From assembly GCA_009731375.1 (NCBI GenBank), contig BJOX01000082.1:1033444-1097443 (forward strand): a DNA stretch of 64,000 nucleotides. Direction: 5' to 3'. The notes below the pieces were generated by a model. That model worked only from the letters and a program-made list of their open reading frames with translations, ran no database searches and was not told where the DNA came from. This DNA is from Paulinella micropora (lineage: Eukaryota; Cercozoa; Imbricatea; Euglyphida). The position numbers were made by a program, and so were the translations under genes. Positions 21,293-33,792 of this stretch are shown in pieces (the first letter of the stretch is position 1; every line of letters starts with the position of its first letter).

Positions 21293-21382
21293 CGCACACG
21301 TTGGGGCTGCGGTAAAAGTTACACTTCAAATCCCCACAACACTCATCGTGGGAGGTGCAATTTCTACCTTCATCCTTACAAC
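21293..21382 (-). CDS. Cys-rich exon E', duplicate of exon E
   Basis: Identical to 18631-18720 including splice sites. If the duplication is real the gene gained a second E cassette. If it is an assembly artefact this exon does not exist. Confidence 0.45.
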
Positions 21383-21454
21383 CTGAACAGACGCACAAAG
21401 AGAAAAAAAATGTATCTATATATCTAACTACCTATCTATCTATCTATCGATCTA

Positions 21455-21524
<70 letters not shown>

Positions 21525-21536
21525 GAACGGACGCAC

Positions 21537-21661
21537 TAGTCCTTGAATACAACGAGCCAGGACTTTAAGCGTTTCGATTTCAACGGATTCTTGCGTCCCA
21601 AACGTACGTTGCAGCTCGTCCGATGTTAGAAAGCTGTTGCAGAAAGCTTCCATACAGGCTA
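21537..21661 (-). CDS. Exon F', duplicate of exon F
   Basis: Identical to 18875-18999. Reality depends on whether the 2.6 kb duplication is genuine. Confidence 0.38.
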
Positions 21662-23181
21662 CTGCAAGAGTAAGAACGATATTAAGAAGCATAGACTGAG
21701 AACGAAACGATCGAAGTCGTTGCTTGCTTATGGTACTTAAAAACTAGAACTTCTCCAGGTCTTTAGTGCATGGATGGTGACTTCAAGCGCTCCGTTCCCA
21801 TCTCGCCCTGGTGTTTGGAACGTATCACTGTCATGGATCTGTCTGTTTTGTTTTCGTTTGTTGCTTGTTGTTGTCCTTGCTGTTGTTGCTGTTGCTCCCG
21901 TTGCCGTCGATGTTTGTGTGTTGCCTTGTTGTAGCTGCTGTTGTTCTATGTTAGCTATTGTTCTATGTTATTGTCGTTTTTTAAGCTCTCGACCAGGTCT
22001 TTCACCAGCCAAAAACAGTCAACAGCATTTAAGCAGTATTGGCCACTGAGGACGCCTTTAGAAATTGCTAGTTCTTAAGTACAACAAGGAATGACTTCAA
22101 CCGCTTCTTTCTCAAACATGCTCTTCCTTACCACTTTTGCAGTAGCTCGTTTGAAAGTTCGGAGACTCATAAAGAGCATTCTTGTGAGCCATGGCACAGG
22201 TTCGGGACCACGAGACAAGATCACAAGATATCTTTTTTTAATCCCGTTTAATCAAGATATATATCCCGGTCTAGATTTAAGGGGTTTTGAGATTAATATC
22301 TTGTAATCTTGTCTCGCTGTGGACTCAAACCTCCAATGAGAGCGAAGCGTTTGAAATCGTTTCTTGTTGTACTTAATAACTATGAACCTCTCCTGTCAAA
22401 AGTTTGCTGTTTAATATTGAAGTAAAATAAGCATGGACGATGTAGAATATTACATATGACATTTATCATTATTTTTTTGTTTACACAGATAATATTGTAC
22501 ATATATGTTTCAATTCAAAGTTTATATACATATGTATGGATGGTATATAACTTGTGCGTATGTAGTATGTATGTATGTGTACGTGTATGTATGTATGTAT
22601 ACATATAAGTTGTGCGCATGTGATATGTGTGACACTGTCTGGGTTAGGTGTCTCCGGAGCCGTCCATCGAATGCATACAACATCGTCATGACAAGTTCCT
22701 AGTTCTTAAGTAACATAAGCGATTACTTCAAGCGCTTTGTTCTCAGTCCATGCTCACCACCATGTGACACTGTCTGGGTTAGGTGTCTCCGGAGCCGTCC
22801 ATCGAATGCATACAACATCGTCATGACAAGTTCCTAGTTCTTAAGTAACATAAGCGATTACTTCAAGCGCTTTGTTCTCAGTCCATGCTCACCACCATGG
22901 CCACCATTTTTGCAGTAGCTCATTTGAAGAGTCTCACCAGGAGCTTTCCAATAAGCTATGGCACAGGTTCGGGACGCCAAGAACAGTTGAGAGCCAAGCG
23001 CTTGAAGTCAATGCTCGGAGTTTTTAAGAACTGGCAACTTCTCGCAACTTACGCGCTGACAAAATGTGCCTTAGACGAGTCGCTTGGCCATAATTGGCTA
23101 ATATCCGCTGTTACATACCTTTTGCTTTGCCACCCCCCCCCCCCCCCCCCCCCCCCGGGGCCCCCCCCCCCNNNNNNNNNN

Positions 23182-24115
23182 GAAAAAAGAAGAAAAGAAA
23201 GAACGAAAGAAAGAAAGAGGGGGAGGGGGAGGAGGAGTAAGAGGAGACAGAAAAAGGCAAGAAGAAGAAGTACGAGGAGGGGGAGAAGGATGAGGTGTTC
23301 ACCGCTGCAACCATCGCAACCACACGCGAGCCGGCGGCGCCCGCTAAAGCCCCATTCTAAGTGGCACACACGTAATGTGGTCAACTTTCCGGAAAAATGC
23401 TTAATCATAGTTTGCGGCACCCAGGAGAAGTTGGGAGCTGATACTCGCATGGTGGTTATTATTATCATTACTTTTGTTACTTCTATGATTATTTTGATTT
23501 TAGTTACGACTACAACCGGGGGGGGGGGGGGGGGGAAAAAGGGGAAAGANNNNNNNNNNAGTGACCAAACGGTATTTTCCCGTTACCGTTAACCAGTGGT
23601 GCAATCCTACACATGTACACAAAGGAAATTTAGAAACAGCAAGAAAATAATGTTGACCATCGTTCCCCTGGGAATTGGGCAGAATAAATTATGAGGTAAA
23701 AGTTCAACTTGGGATCGGTCAGCAATTTGAGCGCAGTTCCCTGTTATTCTAAAACTTGACCGACAGAAATGCGACAGAAATGAATCATGGTTCTGTACCA
23801 GCTGAGACACTAGCAAAAGCTTTGATCGCGGTTTCGTCGAAGTCAGGGGAAAATAAATTTCACGTCTAGCTAGGGAACAGTGGTCCAAGTGAATACGTTT
23901 TAGATGCTGCGAGTTCACAAATAAAAAATCGCTTTGACGGGTTTCGTTCTCAAGTATGTACGTATGTATACGTATATATATCATATATATATATATATAT
24001 GTAGAATGCTTGTTTTATGCATCTAAATTCTGCTTGGCGTGGATTGTGAGGTAGAGCGGCCGTTTGCAATCGTCTAGGGCTTCTAAAGAGCCATTGAAAT
24101 AGATTTGGGACACAG
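23182..24115. other. No recognised gene; family G fragment and gap
   Basis: A purine-rich stretch (23183-23290), a family G fragment near 23405-23460 (CAGGAGAAGTTGGGAGCTGA), a G run and gap at 23550-23559, then unassigned unique-looking sequence and a short TA run near 23975-24000. Confidence 0.6.
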
Positions 24116-24119
24116 GCAT

Positions 24120-24212
24120 TGGTAGTGATATTGCTATTATTTATTATTATTATTATCATGATTATTATTATTATTATGATTATTATTATTATTATTATCA
24201 TTATTATCATTA

Positions 24213-24302
<90 letters not shown>
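24120..24302. repeat. (ATT)n microsatellite
   Basis: About 180 bp of ATT units with ATC variants, ending at repeat D. Confidence 0.95.
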
Positions 24303-24303
<1 letters not shown>

Positions 24304-24926
24304 GGAGGGGTGCACAGTATGGCACCCCACGGGAAGAGGAGGTGGTTGGGCCTCCCCACTGGTTTCGAGGCTATGTCGTTGTGTTGGCTCCGAGGCTATG
24401 TTGTCGTGTTGGTTCCGAGGCTATGTTGTTGTGTTGGTTCCGAGTCTCTGTTGTTGTGTGGGTTCCGAGGCTATGTCGATGTGGGTTCCGAGGCTATGTT
24501 GTTGCGTTGGTTCCGAGGCCATGTCGTTGTGTTGTTTTTTATAAGACATACACCACGTGGGATCAAAGGGGTATTTACATTCCGCGATCTAGGGGTGGTG
24601 ACGGGTTTCGAGGCGTCCCAGATACTTACCACAAAACGTCCTCATGCGCTGGCAGACCGCATGAAATGTCTGCTACCCCTGTGAGTACCTCCATGCGGGA
24701 CCTACCCAGTCTCGTGGAGCTCTCACGCGGGGAAGATCAATCATTTGTAGTTGATTTCCTGCAAGGTACCCGACACTGTGCGGGTAGTAGGGACTTCCTT
24801 TTGGGGCCTTCTATGCAGGATGGTTAGAGTCACTCTTCCCTCCCCAACATACTCACTGTAGTCCCTGTTGGGTCGAGGGATGGAGGCGCATGGCCCTCGG
24901 GCTCAGCCATGACAGATCAATATACA
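24303..24926 (+). repeat. Repeat D, long copy, with minisatellite and (ATT)n tail
   Basis: It starts after (ATT)n with GGAGGGGTGCACAGTATGGC. A variable minisatellite of about seven units of 22-27 bp (GTTCCGAGGCTATGTTGTTG) spans 24367-24540. The 3' half matches 12325-12505. The end reads GGATGGAGGCGCATGGCCCT then CTCAGCCATGACAGATCAAT and (ATT)n. TTTCGAGGCTATG resembles the LINE 5' UTR at 35396, so it may be a LINE-derived composite. Confidence 0.72.
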
Positions 24927-25036
24927 TTATTATTATTATTATAATTATTATTATTATTAGTAGTAGTAGTAGTGGTGGTGGTGGTGGCGGTAGTGATTGC
25001 GGTAATTTTATCGTAGTGGTGCAGAAAGAGAACGCG

Positions 25037-25039
<3 letters not shown>

Positions 25040-25120
<81 letters not shown>

Positions 25121-25125
25121 CTGTG
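25040..25125. repeat. (GA)n/(GACA)n microsatellite
   Basis: GA run merging into GACA units. 25130-25370 holds no recognised gene. Confidence 0.92.
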
Positions 25126-25374
25126 GGAGACAGGAAAACAGTGACCGATAGGGGACAAGAGGGAGGCCCAGGTAGACAGAGAAAAAGAAGCAGGAATTCG
25201 AAGAAAGAGAGGAGATAGAGAGAAGACGCACTGAGGGCAAATAATTGGAACGAGAACGTTGCTTCTCGTGGGTTCCTGTACGCCCTCAGGTATAACAAAT
25301 GAACAGTTGTCCTAAAGTAGATTGGGGCAACACAAAAAACAAACAAAAAAATCATACGCGTGAGTTTGCCCCGA

Positions 25375-25776
25375 GCTTTAAATTTTGTTTCGCCAAATTT
25401 TCACGGGAATTTCGGTCGAAGTTGTTTATGAATATTACAGTGTTCACTTTGATGGAATTACGGTCGCAGTCACTTGCTAACTTTTTCCTGGCAGTTACGG
25501 TCGAAGTTGCTTGCTAACTTTTCCCATGAGCTAATCTACATTGTTTGTGAGCCTGAATAGAAATTACGGTCCAAGTGTTGGCTACTCTTTTTCTCACGGG
25601 AATCAAGGTCAAATTTTTTGCCTGAGTATGGTCGAATTCGTTGCCGAATTTCAATGGGAAATTACGGTCGAAGTGGTTCGCTGACTTTTTCCATTAATGC
25701 GGATTACGGTTAACGTTCTTTGTAAACTTTCACGGGAATCACGCTCGACGTGTGTGTGTGTGTGTTTCTTTTAATC

Positions 25777-25832
<56 letters not shown>

Positions 25833-25954
25833 CATTATTATTATTAATTATTATTATTCTGGGAATCAACGTCTTAAAAAAAAATAATAATAAATAAATT
25901 AAAAAAAAAAAAAAAACATATATGTATATATATATCTATATGTCTATATATCTG

Positions 25955-25993
<39 letters not shown>

Positions 25994-26145
25994 GATTGCT
26001 GTTGCTGTTGCTGTTGTTGTTGTTGTTGTTTTGCTTCTTTTTCTGGGAATTAAAGTCGAAGCTGTTTGCGAAATTTTTATGGAATTACGGTCTCAGTTGC
26101 TTATGAAATTTTCATGGCATTACGGTCAAAATTGTTTGCGAAGTA
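25375..26145 (+). repeat. Diverged minisatellite, ~40 bp unit, interrupted by SSRs
   Basis: About 13 degenerate units with core GGGAATTACGGTCGAAGTTG then TTGCTAAC occur at 25375-25760 and resume at 26040-26145. An (ATT)n, A-rich and (TA)n block (25775-26030) splits the array. No coding potential was recognised. Confidence 0.8.
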
Positions 26146-26311
26146 CAAGCAAGGCATGTGTATGTATGTATATATAAGTTCATGCATGATATGTATTTAT
26201 GCAATTTATTTATCAAGTATCGCTTGTGACCAGGGACCGCAACCCTTTTCATACATGTATATGTACATGTATACTTACATCTTATGCATATGTTTCTCTT
26301 TTCTTGTTTCT

Positions 26312-26542
<231 letters not shown>

Positions 26543-26664
26543 TACAGCAAGGAATGTCAATGACCCAGAATTTCGGGTCGGAAGTGCTTCGCAATAGAAC
26601 GGAAAAGCCTGAACAGCTGTTGGAAGCTTCTGGAAGACCTTTCACGCACGCGGGATCCCTACAC

Positions 26665-26718
26665 GCATAGATAGATAAATGGACAGACAGACAGACAGAT
26701 AGATAGATAAATAGATAA

Positions 26719-26761
<43 letters not shown>

Positions 26762-27248
26762 TATAGGTAGATAGATAGATAGATAGATAAATAGGTAAGC
26801 TTATATAGGTAGACAGGAAGGTAGGTACGTAGGTAGGTAGATATATATACAAAGATAGATACATAGACACAAAGGTGGGCAGTTAGATAGACAGATGGAC
26901 AGATAGATAGAATGTATTGTAGATACATGAGATAGATGGATAGGTAACAAGACGAATAGAACGATATAATAACACATTGTCGATTCATATATAGGCAGAG
27001 AGCTAGTTAAAAATATATGGAAGTAGGTAGGGAGATAGCGATGGATAGATAGATGGATAGATGGAAACTATTTTATGTTTGAAATAGATAGATAAACAGA
27101 TAGATAAAAAGACAGACGGACGGATGGATAAAAGATGGATGATAGATACAGAAAGTAGATATGTTGACAGATAGACTTCTGGCCCTATGACAAGCGCTTC
27201 GTACACTCTGGTTTCTTGATCAATTGATAGATACTAATAGTATTCGAG

Positions 27249-27300
<52 letters not shown>

Positions 27301-27317
27301 GGATGGATGGATGGATG

Positions 27318-27379
<62 letters not shown>

Positions 27380-27560
27380 GAGATAGATAGATAGATAGAT
27401 AAATAGATAGAAATATATGAATGGGCGGATGGATGAATGAATGGTTAGATGAGAAGATGGATAGGTATGCAGACGTATCATAAATTTGGATATATGGATA
27501 GATGGATAGATAGATAAATAGATAAATATATAAATAGATAGATAAATATGTTGATAGGTA
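26665..27560. repeat. (GATA)n-rich tracts
   Basis: GATA units with GGTA, GACA and GGAT variants at 26665-26980, 27010-27180 and 27248-27555. Between them nothing is recognised. (ACT)n follows to about 27700. Confidence 0.93.
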
Positions 27561-27607
27561 CGTGGGTAGAGGTTTAGGGTTACTACTACTACTACTACTA
27601 CCACTAG

Positions 27608-27650
<43 letters not shown>

Positions 27651-27790
27651 TCTACTATTACTACTACTACTACTACAACTACTACTTCTACTAGTAGTAG
27701 TAATAATCATGATTATTAATACTAACAAAAGCTATAACAACAACAGCATAAACAACAACTACAACAAAGACATAATCAATAATAATAATA

Positions 27791-27827
27791 GATGGTAGAA
27801 CTTGACCACTGGGCTATCACGATGTCC

Positions 27828-27830
<3 letters not shown>
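27791..27830 (-). mobile_element. SINE head fragment
   Basis: Only the first ~38 bp of the SINE on the minus strand (complement of ATCGTGATAGCCCAGTGGTC) are present, followed by (AAT)n on the plus strand. It probably belongs to the copy at 27885-28137, split by SSR expansion or insertion. Confidence 0.7.
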
Positions 27831-27884
<54 letters not shown>

Positions 27885-27885
<1 letters not shown>

Positions 27886-28137
27886 GTGCTTCTCTGTCAA
27901 TGGCTGATGCATTTCTGCACATGCGCCTCCATCGTCTCACCCGTGAGGGGAGTACGAAGAATTGACGATAAGCTCTAATGACACCCCCGCAAGGGCAGTT
28001 CCAACACTTCCAGACGGGCCGGTATGTTCAATGAAAATACTGGTCCAGACGGATCGGTATGTTCAATGAAAATACTGGTGGCACCGACGGGAATCGAACT
28101 GGCGACAGGGCCCAGATGGTAGAACTTGACCACTGGG
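27885..28137 (-). mobile_element. tRNA-headed SINE, duplicated-body subfamily
   Basis: The complement of the SINE ends GTGCTTCTCTGTCAATGGCT at the left and GAACTTGACCACTGGGC at the right, so the outermost 5' bases are missing. It carries the same internal tandem duplication as 13590-13814. (AAT)n tracts (its tail and its target) flank both sides. Confidence 0.88.
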
Positions 28138-28138
28138 C

Positions 28139-28187
<49 letters not shown>

Positions 28188-28223
28188 GTAATAATAATAA
28201 TAATAATATTAATAATAATAATG

Positions 28224-28258
<35 letters not shown>

Positions 28259-28354
28259 CGATTTTTTCTTTATCGTTTTTTGGTTTATTTTGCGTGAGAT
28301 TCGGTCTACAACTCAAAAAACAAAAAACCAACAAAAAATCGAATTTTAAAAATT

Positions 28355-28875
28355 CAAAAATAATTGTGTAAGGCGTTTGTCCTGAATGCCAAAATGCCAG
28401 AATGTACCAAAAACCCGCTGATTCGCTTGGGTTACAGATATTGCGGGGCTGGGATTAGGGGGAAGCTCCCACGGACCCCTTTCCCATTCGACAGCACGAT
28501 TTTTATTTTATTTTATTTTATTTTATTTATTTTATTTATTTTATTTATTTTATTTATTTTATTTATTTTATTTATTTTATTTATTTTATTTATTTTATTT
28601 ATTTTATTTATTTTATTTATTTTATTTATTTACTTTACTGACTTATTATTTATTTACTTATTTTGCTTGGAATTCCGTCTACTTTCGAAGGATAACAAAT
28701 ATGCCATACAAAACTTGAAAAAATGTTTTTTGGCATCTAGGACACTCCCCTAACGCAAATTTTTGCATGAATTCCAAGAAAACCATGTCAGCATCAACAT
28801 CGAGTCTGGGGCTAACCACCCTGCAAGTATGAGCTCCCAACTTCTCCTGGTTGCTACAAACCATGATGAATTTTG
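28355..28875 (-). repeat. Family G repeats around a (TTTA)n tract
   Basis: Modules GCGTTTGTCCTGAATGCCAA to TATTGCGGGGCTGGG (28370-28460) and the complement of the GGGAGCTCATACTTGCAGGG module (28740-28865) flank about 140 bp of TTTTA/TTTA units (28500-28640). Confidence 0.75.
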
Positions 28876-29033
28876 ATGTGGATGCGAATTGCTGGGGTGG
28901 GGGTTGGGGGGGGGGGGGGGGGAAAAAAATTTTNNNNNNNNNNTCCCCCTACACATTGTCAACCCCACCCCCTACTCCCAACACCTGGACCTTTCAGGGA
29001 TGATAATAACGATAAATATCAATACACATTATA

Positions 29034-29064
<31 letters not shown>

Positions 29065-29094
29065 CATACATATATATGTTGATGTATATAATAC

Positions 29095-29234
29095 CCTGCA
29101 GCTGTCAGCCTGCCCGACACGATCACCGAATCCCACGTGAACGTCACCGTCCCGATGGTCTGGACGAAGGTCACGGATATCTTGGCGTTTGGATAGAACT
29201 TCCCAATCGGAGCCAGCGACGCGTTGTCCAACCT
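29095..29234 (-). CDS. Isolated putative exon X of an extracellular gene
   Basis: The exon is 140 nt between CAAATTAG| and GCAGG|GTATTA. The frame with high GC3 (phase 0 in, phase 2 out) reads RLDNASLAPIGKFYPNAK, then ISVTFVQTIGTVTFTWDSV. The PNA-x3-T-x-VQT pattern loosely recalls exon 4 of the gene at 48174-53781 (PNALVTATVQT). It may be an upstream exon of the discoidin-like gene on the same strand. A second frame is also open, so confidence is limited. Confidence 0.42.
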
Positions 29235-29289
29235 CTAATTTGAACAAATGAGAGTTTCTTGCTTGCTAAGCATACATGAGCAAATTAAA

Positions 29290-29680
29290 TGAATCCAAAC
29301 GCTTATACCACAGCCAAGCTGCTTTTTAATATGCCAAGACACAGATTCTGATCGCCGAGATTGGGTGAGAACAAAACGCTTGAATGGATTGCTCATAGTA
29401 CTTAGCAACAAAGAACCTCGGATTAAGAAAACTCAATTTCACATGTTGAGAGGCTGAACCTTTCAAAGGTATTCAGTACAATGAGCAACAATTCCTGGAG
29501 CTTGGTTTTCAGTAGATTCTTTGTGTCAATAGCTCATTTGAAAATTTGTTATAATCATTTTTTCAAACTTCTGAGCAGACAATACAAAAACATAGCTGAG
29601 AACAAAGCACGTGAATTTATTGTGAATTGTACATAACAACCAAACAACTTCTCTTGGTAGCTGGCTGCCTGAGTTTTTTT
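29290..29680. repeat. Decayed family F TIR sequences
   Basis: Words such as GAGAACAAAACGCTTGAATG then GATTGCTCATAGTACTTAGC (29370-29405) match the right TIR of family F. Further degenerate copies follow. A G run lies at 29691-29713. Confidence 0.6.
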
Positions 29681-29835
29681 GTTTTTTTTGGGGGGGGGGG
29701 GGGGGGGGGGGGGACCCTGTATGGAGACGCGCGCGCGATTTTGCAAGCGTAAAGCGTAACCATCTGTTGTAACGTCACTAAATTAAAACAAGACCATGAC
29801 AGAGGTGGTGAGTGGCTCAGACCAGTATGATTTCA

Positions 29836-29836
29836 A

Positions 29837-29887
<51 letters not shown>

Positions 29888-29888
29888 G

Positions 29889-29967
<79 letters not shown>

Positions 29968-29993
29968 CCCTCCTCTCTCCCTTCCTCTCTTCC

Positions 29994-30045
<52 letters not shown>

Positions 30046-30054
30046 GTCTATCTG

Positions 30055-30105
<51 letters not shown>

Positions 30106-30115
30106 GTCTTTCTTT
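29836..30115. repeat. (CT)n and (TATC)n microsatellites
   Basis: CT dinucleotide to about 29990, then TATC units. A short tandem repeat of TTTCTTTCTCTCTGCAC follows. Confidence 0.93.
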
Positions 30116-30401
30116 CTCTCTGCACTTCGTTCCCAGCTCAATCTTTCTTTCTCTCTGCACGCCGTGGCCTCAGTCAAAACTCCTGAGAAATTCTTTATTC
30201 TGAAATACTAGTAGCCATTACTTCAAGCGCTTTGTGCTGAGCCAGCGTTGGTGACCAGAACATGTCTTGATGGGATTACAAAGGTCTTGATGGAGCTTTC
30301 CAAGGAGCTACTGCACGAGCTTGATCATAGTATTCAAAGGCTGACAACCGCTATCCATCTATCCATCCATCTATCGATCTATCTATCTATCTATCTATCT
30401 G

Positions 30402-30441
<40 letters not shown>

Positions 30442-30456
30442 ATACTATCTATCTAA

Positions 30457-30926
30457 TTAGGGGATAGTGTGGGAGTGCTGGGCCCGTGGTGGGGTGCCGT
30501 ATGTGTGCCTAGCCATACGCCTATAAGTCACATGCCGAAATAGCGTCGGGAAGCACAATCCTGTTCCCTCAGGGTGCCCTTTCTCGCTTGTTGAGCCCGG
30601 AATAAAACCCACAGTGCTCTGTCGGTCTATGCTAGACTGTCATCACAGTCTCGAAACTCCATCTGCTTACTGGGTCCTCTGTAATGGAGGTGGGAGCTCG
30701 TTCTGCAAGGGGCGCTTATGGAACGAGCCCTGGCCCCGCCCGGTACTGGGGAGGTTTGAGCTCTCGNNNNNNNNNNNNNNNNNNNNNNNNNNNNNNNNNN
30801 NNGCCTGTATCAGTCCCTTCCGTGCAAACATCACGGCTTAGCTGGGCTATCGGGCTAATACTTTGCCCACAGACTTCCTTGGTTGACGAAATCAGAAGCT
30901 CCTTTTTTGATATTAGTTGATATCTC

Positions 30927-30930
<4 letters not shown>
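30457..30930 (+). repeat. Repeat E, long copy, with (TATC)n tail
   Basis: It starts ATTAGGGGATAGTGTGGGAG and shares all blocks with 31093. A 36-N gap (30767-30802) interrupts it. It ends GGTTGACGAAATCAGAAGCT and a (TATC)n tail (30929-30990). Confidence 0.82.
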
Positions 30931-30991
<61 letters not shown>

Positions 30992-31092
30992 CATCACTTA
31001 CTCCACGGAGTGAACCAAGGCCACTTGAGGTGTCACTGACCCTCCCTTGGGCTTGGTTTTTTGAAATGGGTGCCATCTGTCGACAGACAGAG

Positions 31093-31525
31093 AATTAGGG
31101 GATGGTGTGGGTGTGCTGGGCCCGTGGTGGGGTGCCTTATGTGTGCCTAGCCATACGCCTATAAGTCACATGCCGAAATAGCGACGGGAAGCACAATCCT
31201 GTTCCCTCAGGGTGCCCTTTCTCGCTTGTTGAGCCCGGAATAAAACCCACAGTGCTCTGTCGGTTTATACTAGACTGTCGAACAGTCTCGAAACTCCATC
31301 TGCTTACTGGGTCCTCTGTAATGGAGGTGGGAGCTCGTTCTGCAAGGGGCGCTTATGGAACGAGCCCTGGCCCCGCCTGGTACTAGGGAGCTTTGGTATC
31401 GCCTGTATCAGTCCCTTCCGTGCAAACATCACGGCTTAGCTGGGCATCGGGTTAATACTTTACCCACAGACTTCCTTGGTTGACGAAATCACAAGCTCCT
31501 TTTTTCTGACATTAGTCGATATCTC

Positions 31526-31528
<3 letters not shown>
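31093..31528 (+). repeat. Repeat E, full copy, with (TATC)n tail
   Basis: It starts ATTAGGGGATGGTGTGGGTG and ends CGATATCTCATC, followed by TATC units to about 31610. With 30457 it forms a tandem pair separated by the tail and about 100 bp. No ORF or Pol III box was clearly seen. Confidence 0.82.
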
Positions 31529-31610
<82 letters not shown>

Positions 31611-32004
31611 CTATCTATCATATACCATTTAAGCCCATCCTGCCATATCCTAGCCTATCTTCCTATCCTCTCCTGTCCCATCCTGTCTTTTTCTGTTTGC
31701 TTTCCTATCAAATTCTACCCTATCTATCCTATCCAATACTAGTATCCTGTCTTACATACGAATAGTGCTTTGCATAGTGGTTACCCAAGTTCTCCCGCCC
31801 CGATTAACACTTTGTAGTCACCGAATCTAGCGTCGCCTTGAACACAACACGTTCACAAACCTTAAACTTGTCATTTTCATCATTATGGTCCTTCGTGTTC
31901 CTACTACTGCTATTATTAATATCCCTGAAAGATCTTGGAAGTAGGGGGTGAGGGGTTGGGGGGGGGGGGGGGGGGGGCAAAAGCNNNNNNNNNNGTTCCC
32001 GCTC

Positions 32005-33065
32005 AACGTTTAATCATGGCTTGTGGCAACCAGAAGGAATTGGGAGCTCATACTCGCAGGGTGGTTAGCCCCAGACGCGATGTTGATGCTGATATGATTT
32101 ATTTGGAATTCATGCAAATATTTGCGTTAGAGGAGTATCCTGAATGCCAAAATTCTTGTTTTCGATTTTTTCGAAATTTTGTATGGCATATTGGTACCAT
32201 TCGAAAGTAGACGGAGTTTCAAGCATTTTTTTTGCCTTGCGTTTTTTTTCTTTTTGTTTTCCCCTTTTTTCATGTTTTTATTTTTCTCGATTGCGGGAAC
32301 CAGGAGTTATAGGCTCATACTTGGAGTATAGGCTCAGATTTGCCGGATGTCAAGCCCCAGGGTCCTTGTCGATGTTCATATGGTTTTTCGAAAACTTTTT
32401 TTAACTTGCGCCTTTTTTTTTCTTCACCGCCCCNNNNNNNNNNCCCCCCCCCCACATCGCGGGAACCAGGACAAGTTGGGGGGTTCATAGTTGCACTATG
32501 TCAAGTCCCAGAGTCCTTGTCGATGTTGATATGGTTTTTTGGAATTCATCAAAATATTTGCATTACGAGAATGTCATGAAGATGCCGAAATTCCTCTGGT
32601 TTTGGCAGTTTTGCTGGCATCCCCCCCCCATCTGCAAAATCCGTATTCTGTGGTACGGGAAAGGATGGTCTGGGGAGGCCTTCTCCCGGGAACCCCAGCC
32701 CCACAATATGTATACCCCAAGCGAATCAGCTGGCTTTTGGTACATTTTGGCATTTTGGCATTCAGAACAAACGCCTTACACAATTAATTTTCAAATGTGA
32801 TTTTTTGTTTGGAATTCGGTCTACTATCTACAGCTGTCAATATTTTGCCTCCAAAACTATTTTAAAAAATGCCTAGGGTTGATTTTTCTTGTTTTCACAC
32901 TTTTGTGTGTGTGTTTTAAAAAAAATATGTATATTGCAGAAACCAGGGAAAGTAAGGGGCTCATACTTGCAAGATGTCAAACCCCCCAGGTTTGTTGTCG
33001 ATGTTTATATGGTTTTTTGGAGTTCATGTAAATATTTGCGTTACGGCAACGTCGTGAAAATGCAA
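32005..33065 (+). repeat. Family G repeat cluster
   Basis: Modules at about 32015-32160, 32290-32400, 32455-32580 and 32930-33065 share GGGAACCAGGA, CTCATACTTGC, ATGTCAAGCCCCAGGGTC and GGAATTCATGCAAATATTTG. The complementary module with CCCCACAATATGTATACCCC lies at 32690-32830. Gaps lie at 31985-31994 and 32434-32443. It is tandem-like, with T-rich spacers, and no gene is recognised. Confidence 0.75.
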
Positions 33066-33176
33066 AAAATCATCTTTTTTTTTTTTTTTTCTGAGCGACG
33101 CCGGGGGTGTGGGGTAGGCGAAGCGCCTCGCAAGCCGTTCTTTCAGGTGTTGGCGCAGGTCCTACTGATTATCATC

Positions 33177-33792
<616 letters not shown>

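Larger units (their letters stand above)
20558..23142. repeat. Duplicated 2.6 kb segment, copy 2
   Basis: Second copy of 17896-20480, including exon E' (21293-21382), exon F' (21537-21661) and family F elements (22066-22397 and 22830-23038). It is preceded by a 64-N gap (20494-20557) and followed by a C/G/C run and 10 N. Confidence 0.9.

Noticed and set aside
17623-21297. ORFs of 245-282 codons made of Ser, Thr, Leu or Val runs
   Set aside because: They are pure trinucleotide repeat translations, some crossing N runs.
24367-24540. CRISPR-like array
   Set aside because: The repeats are directly adjacent and variable, without unique spacers, in a eukaryotic context. It is a minisatellite.
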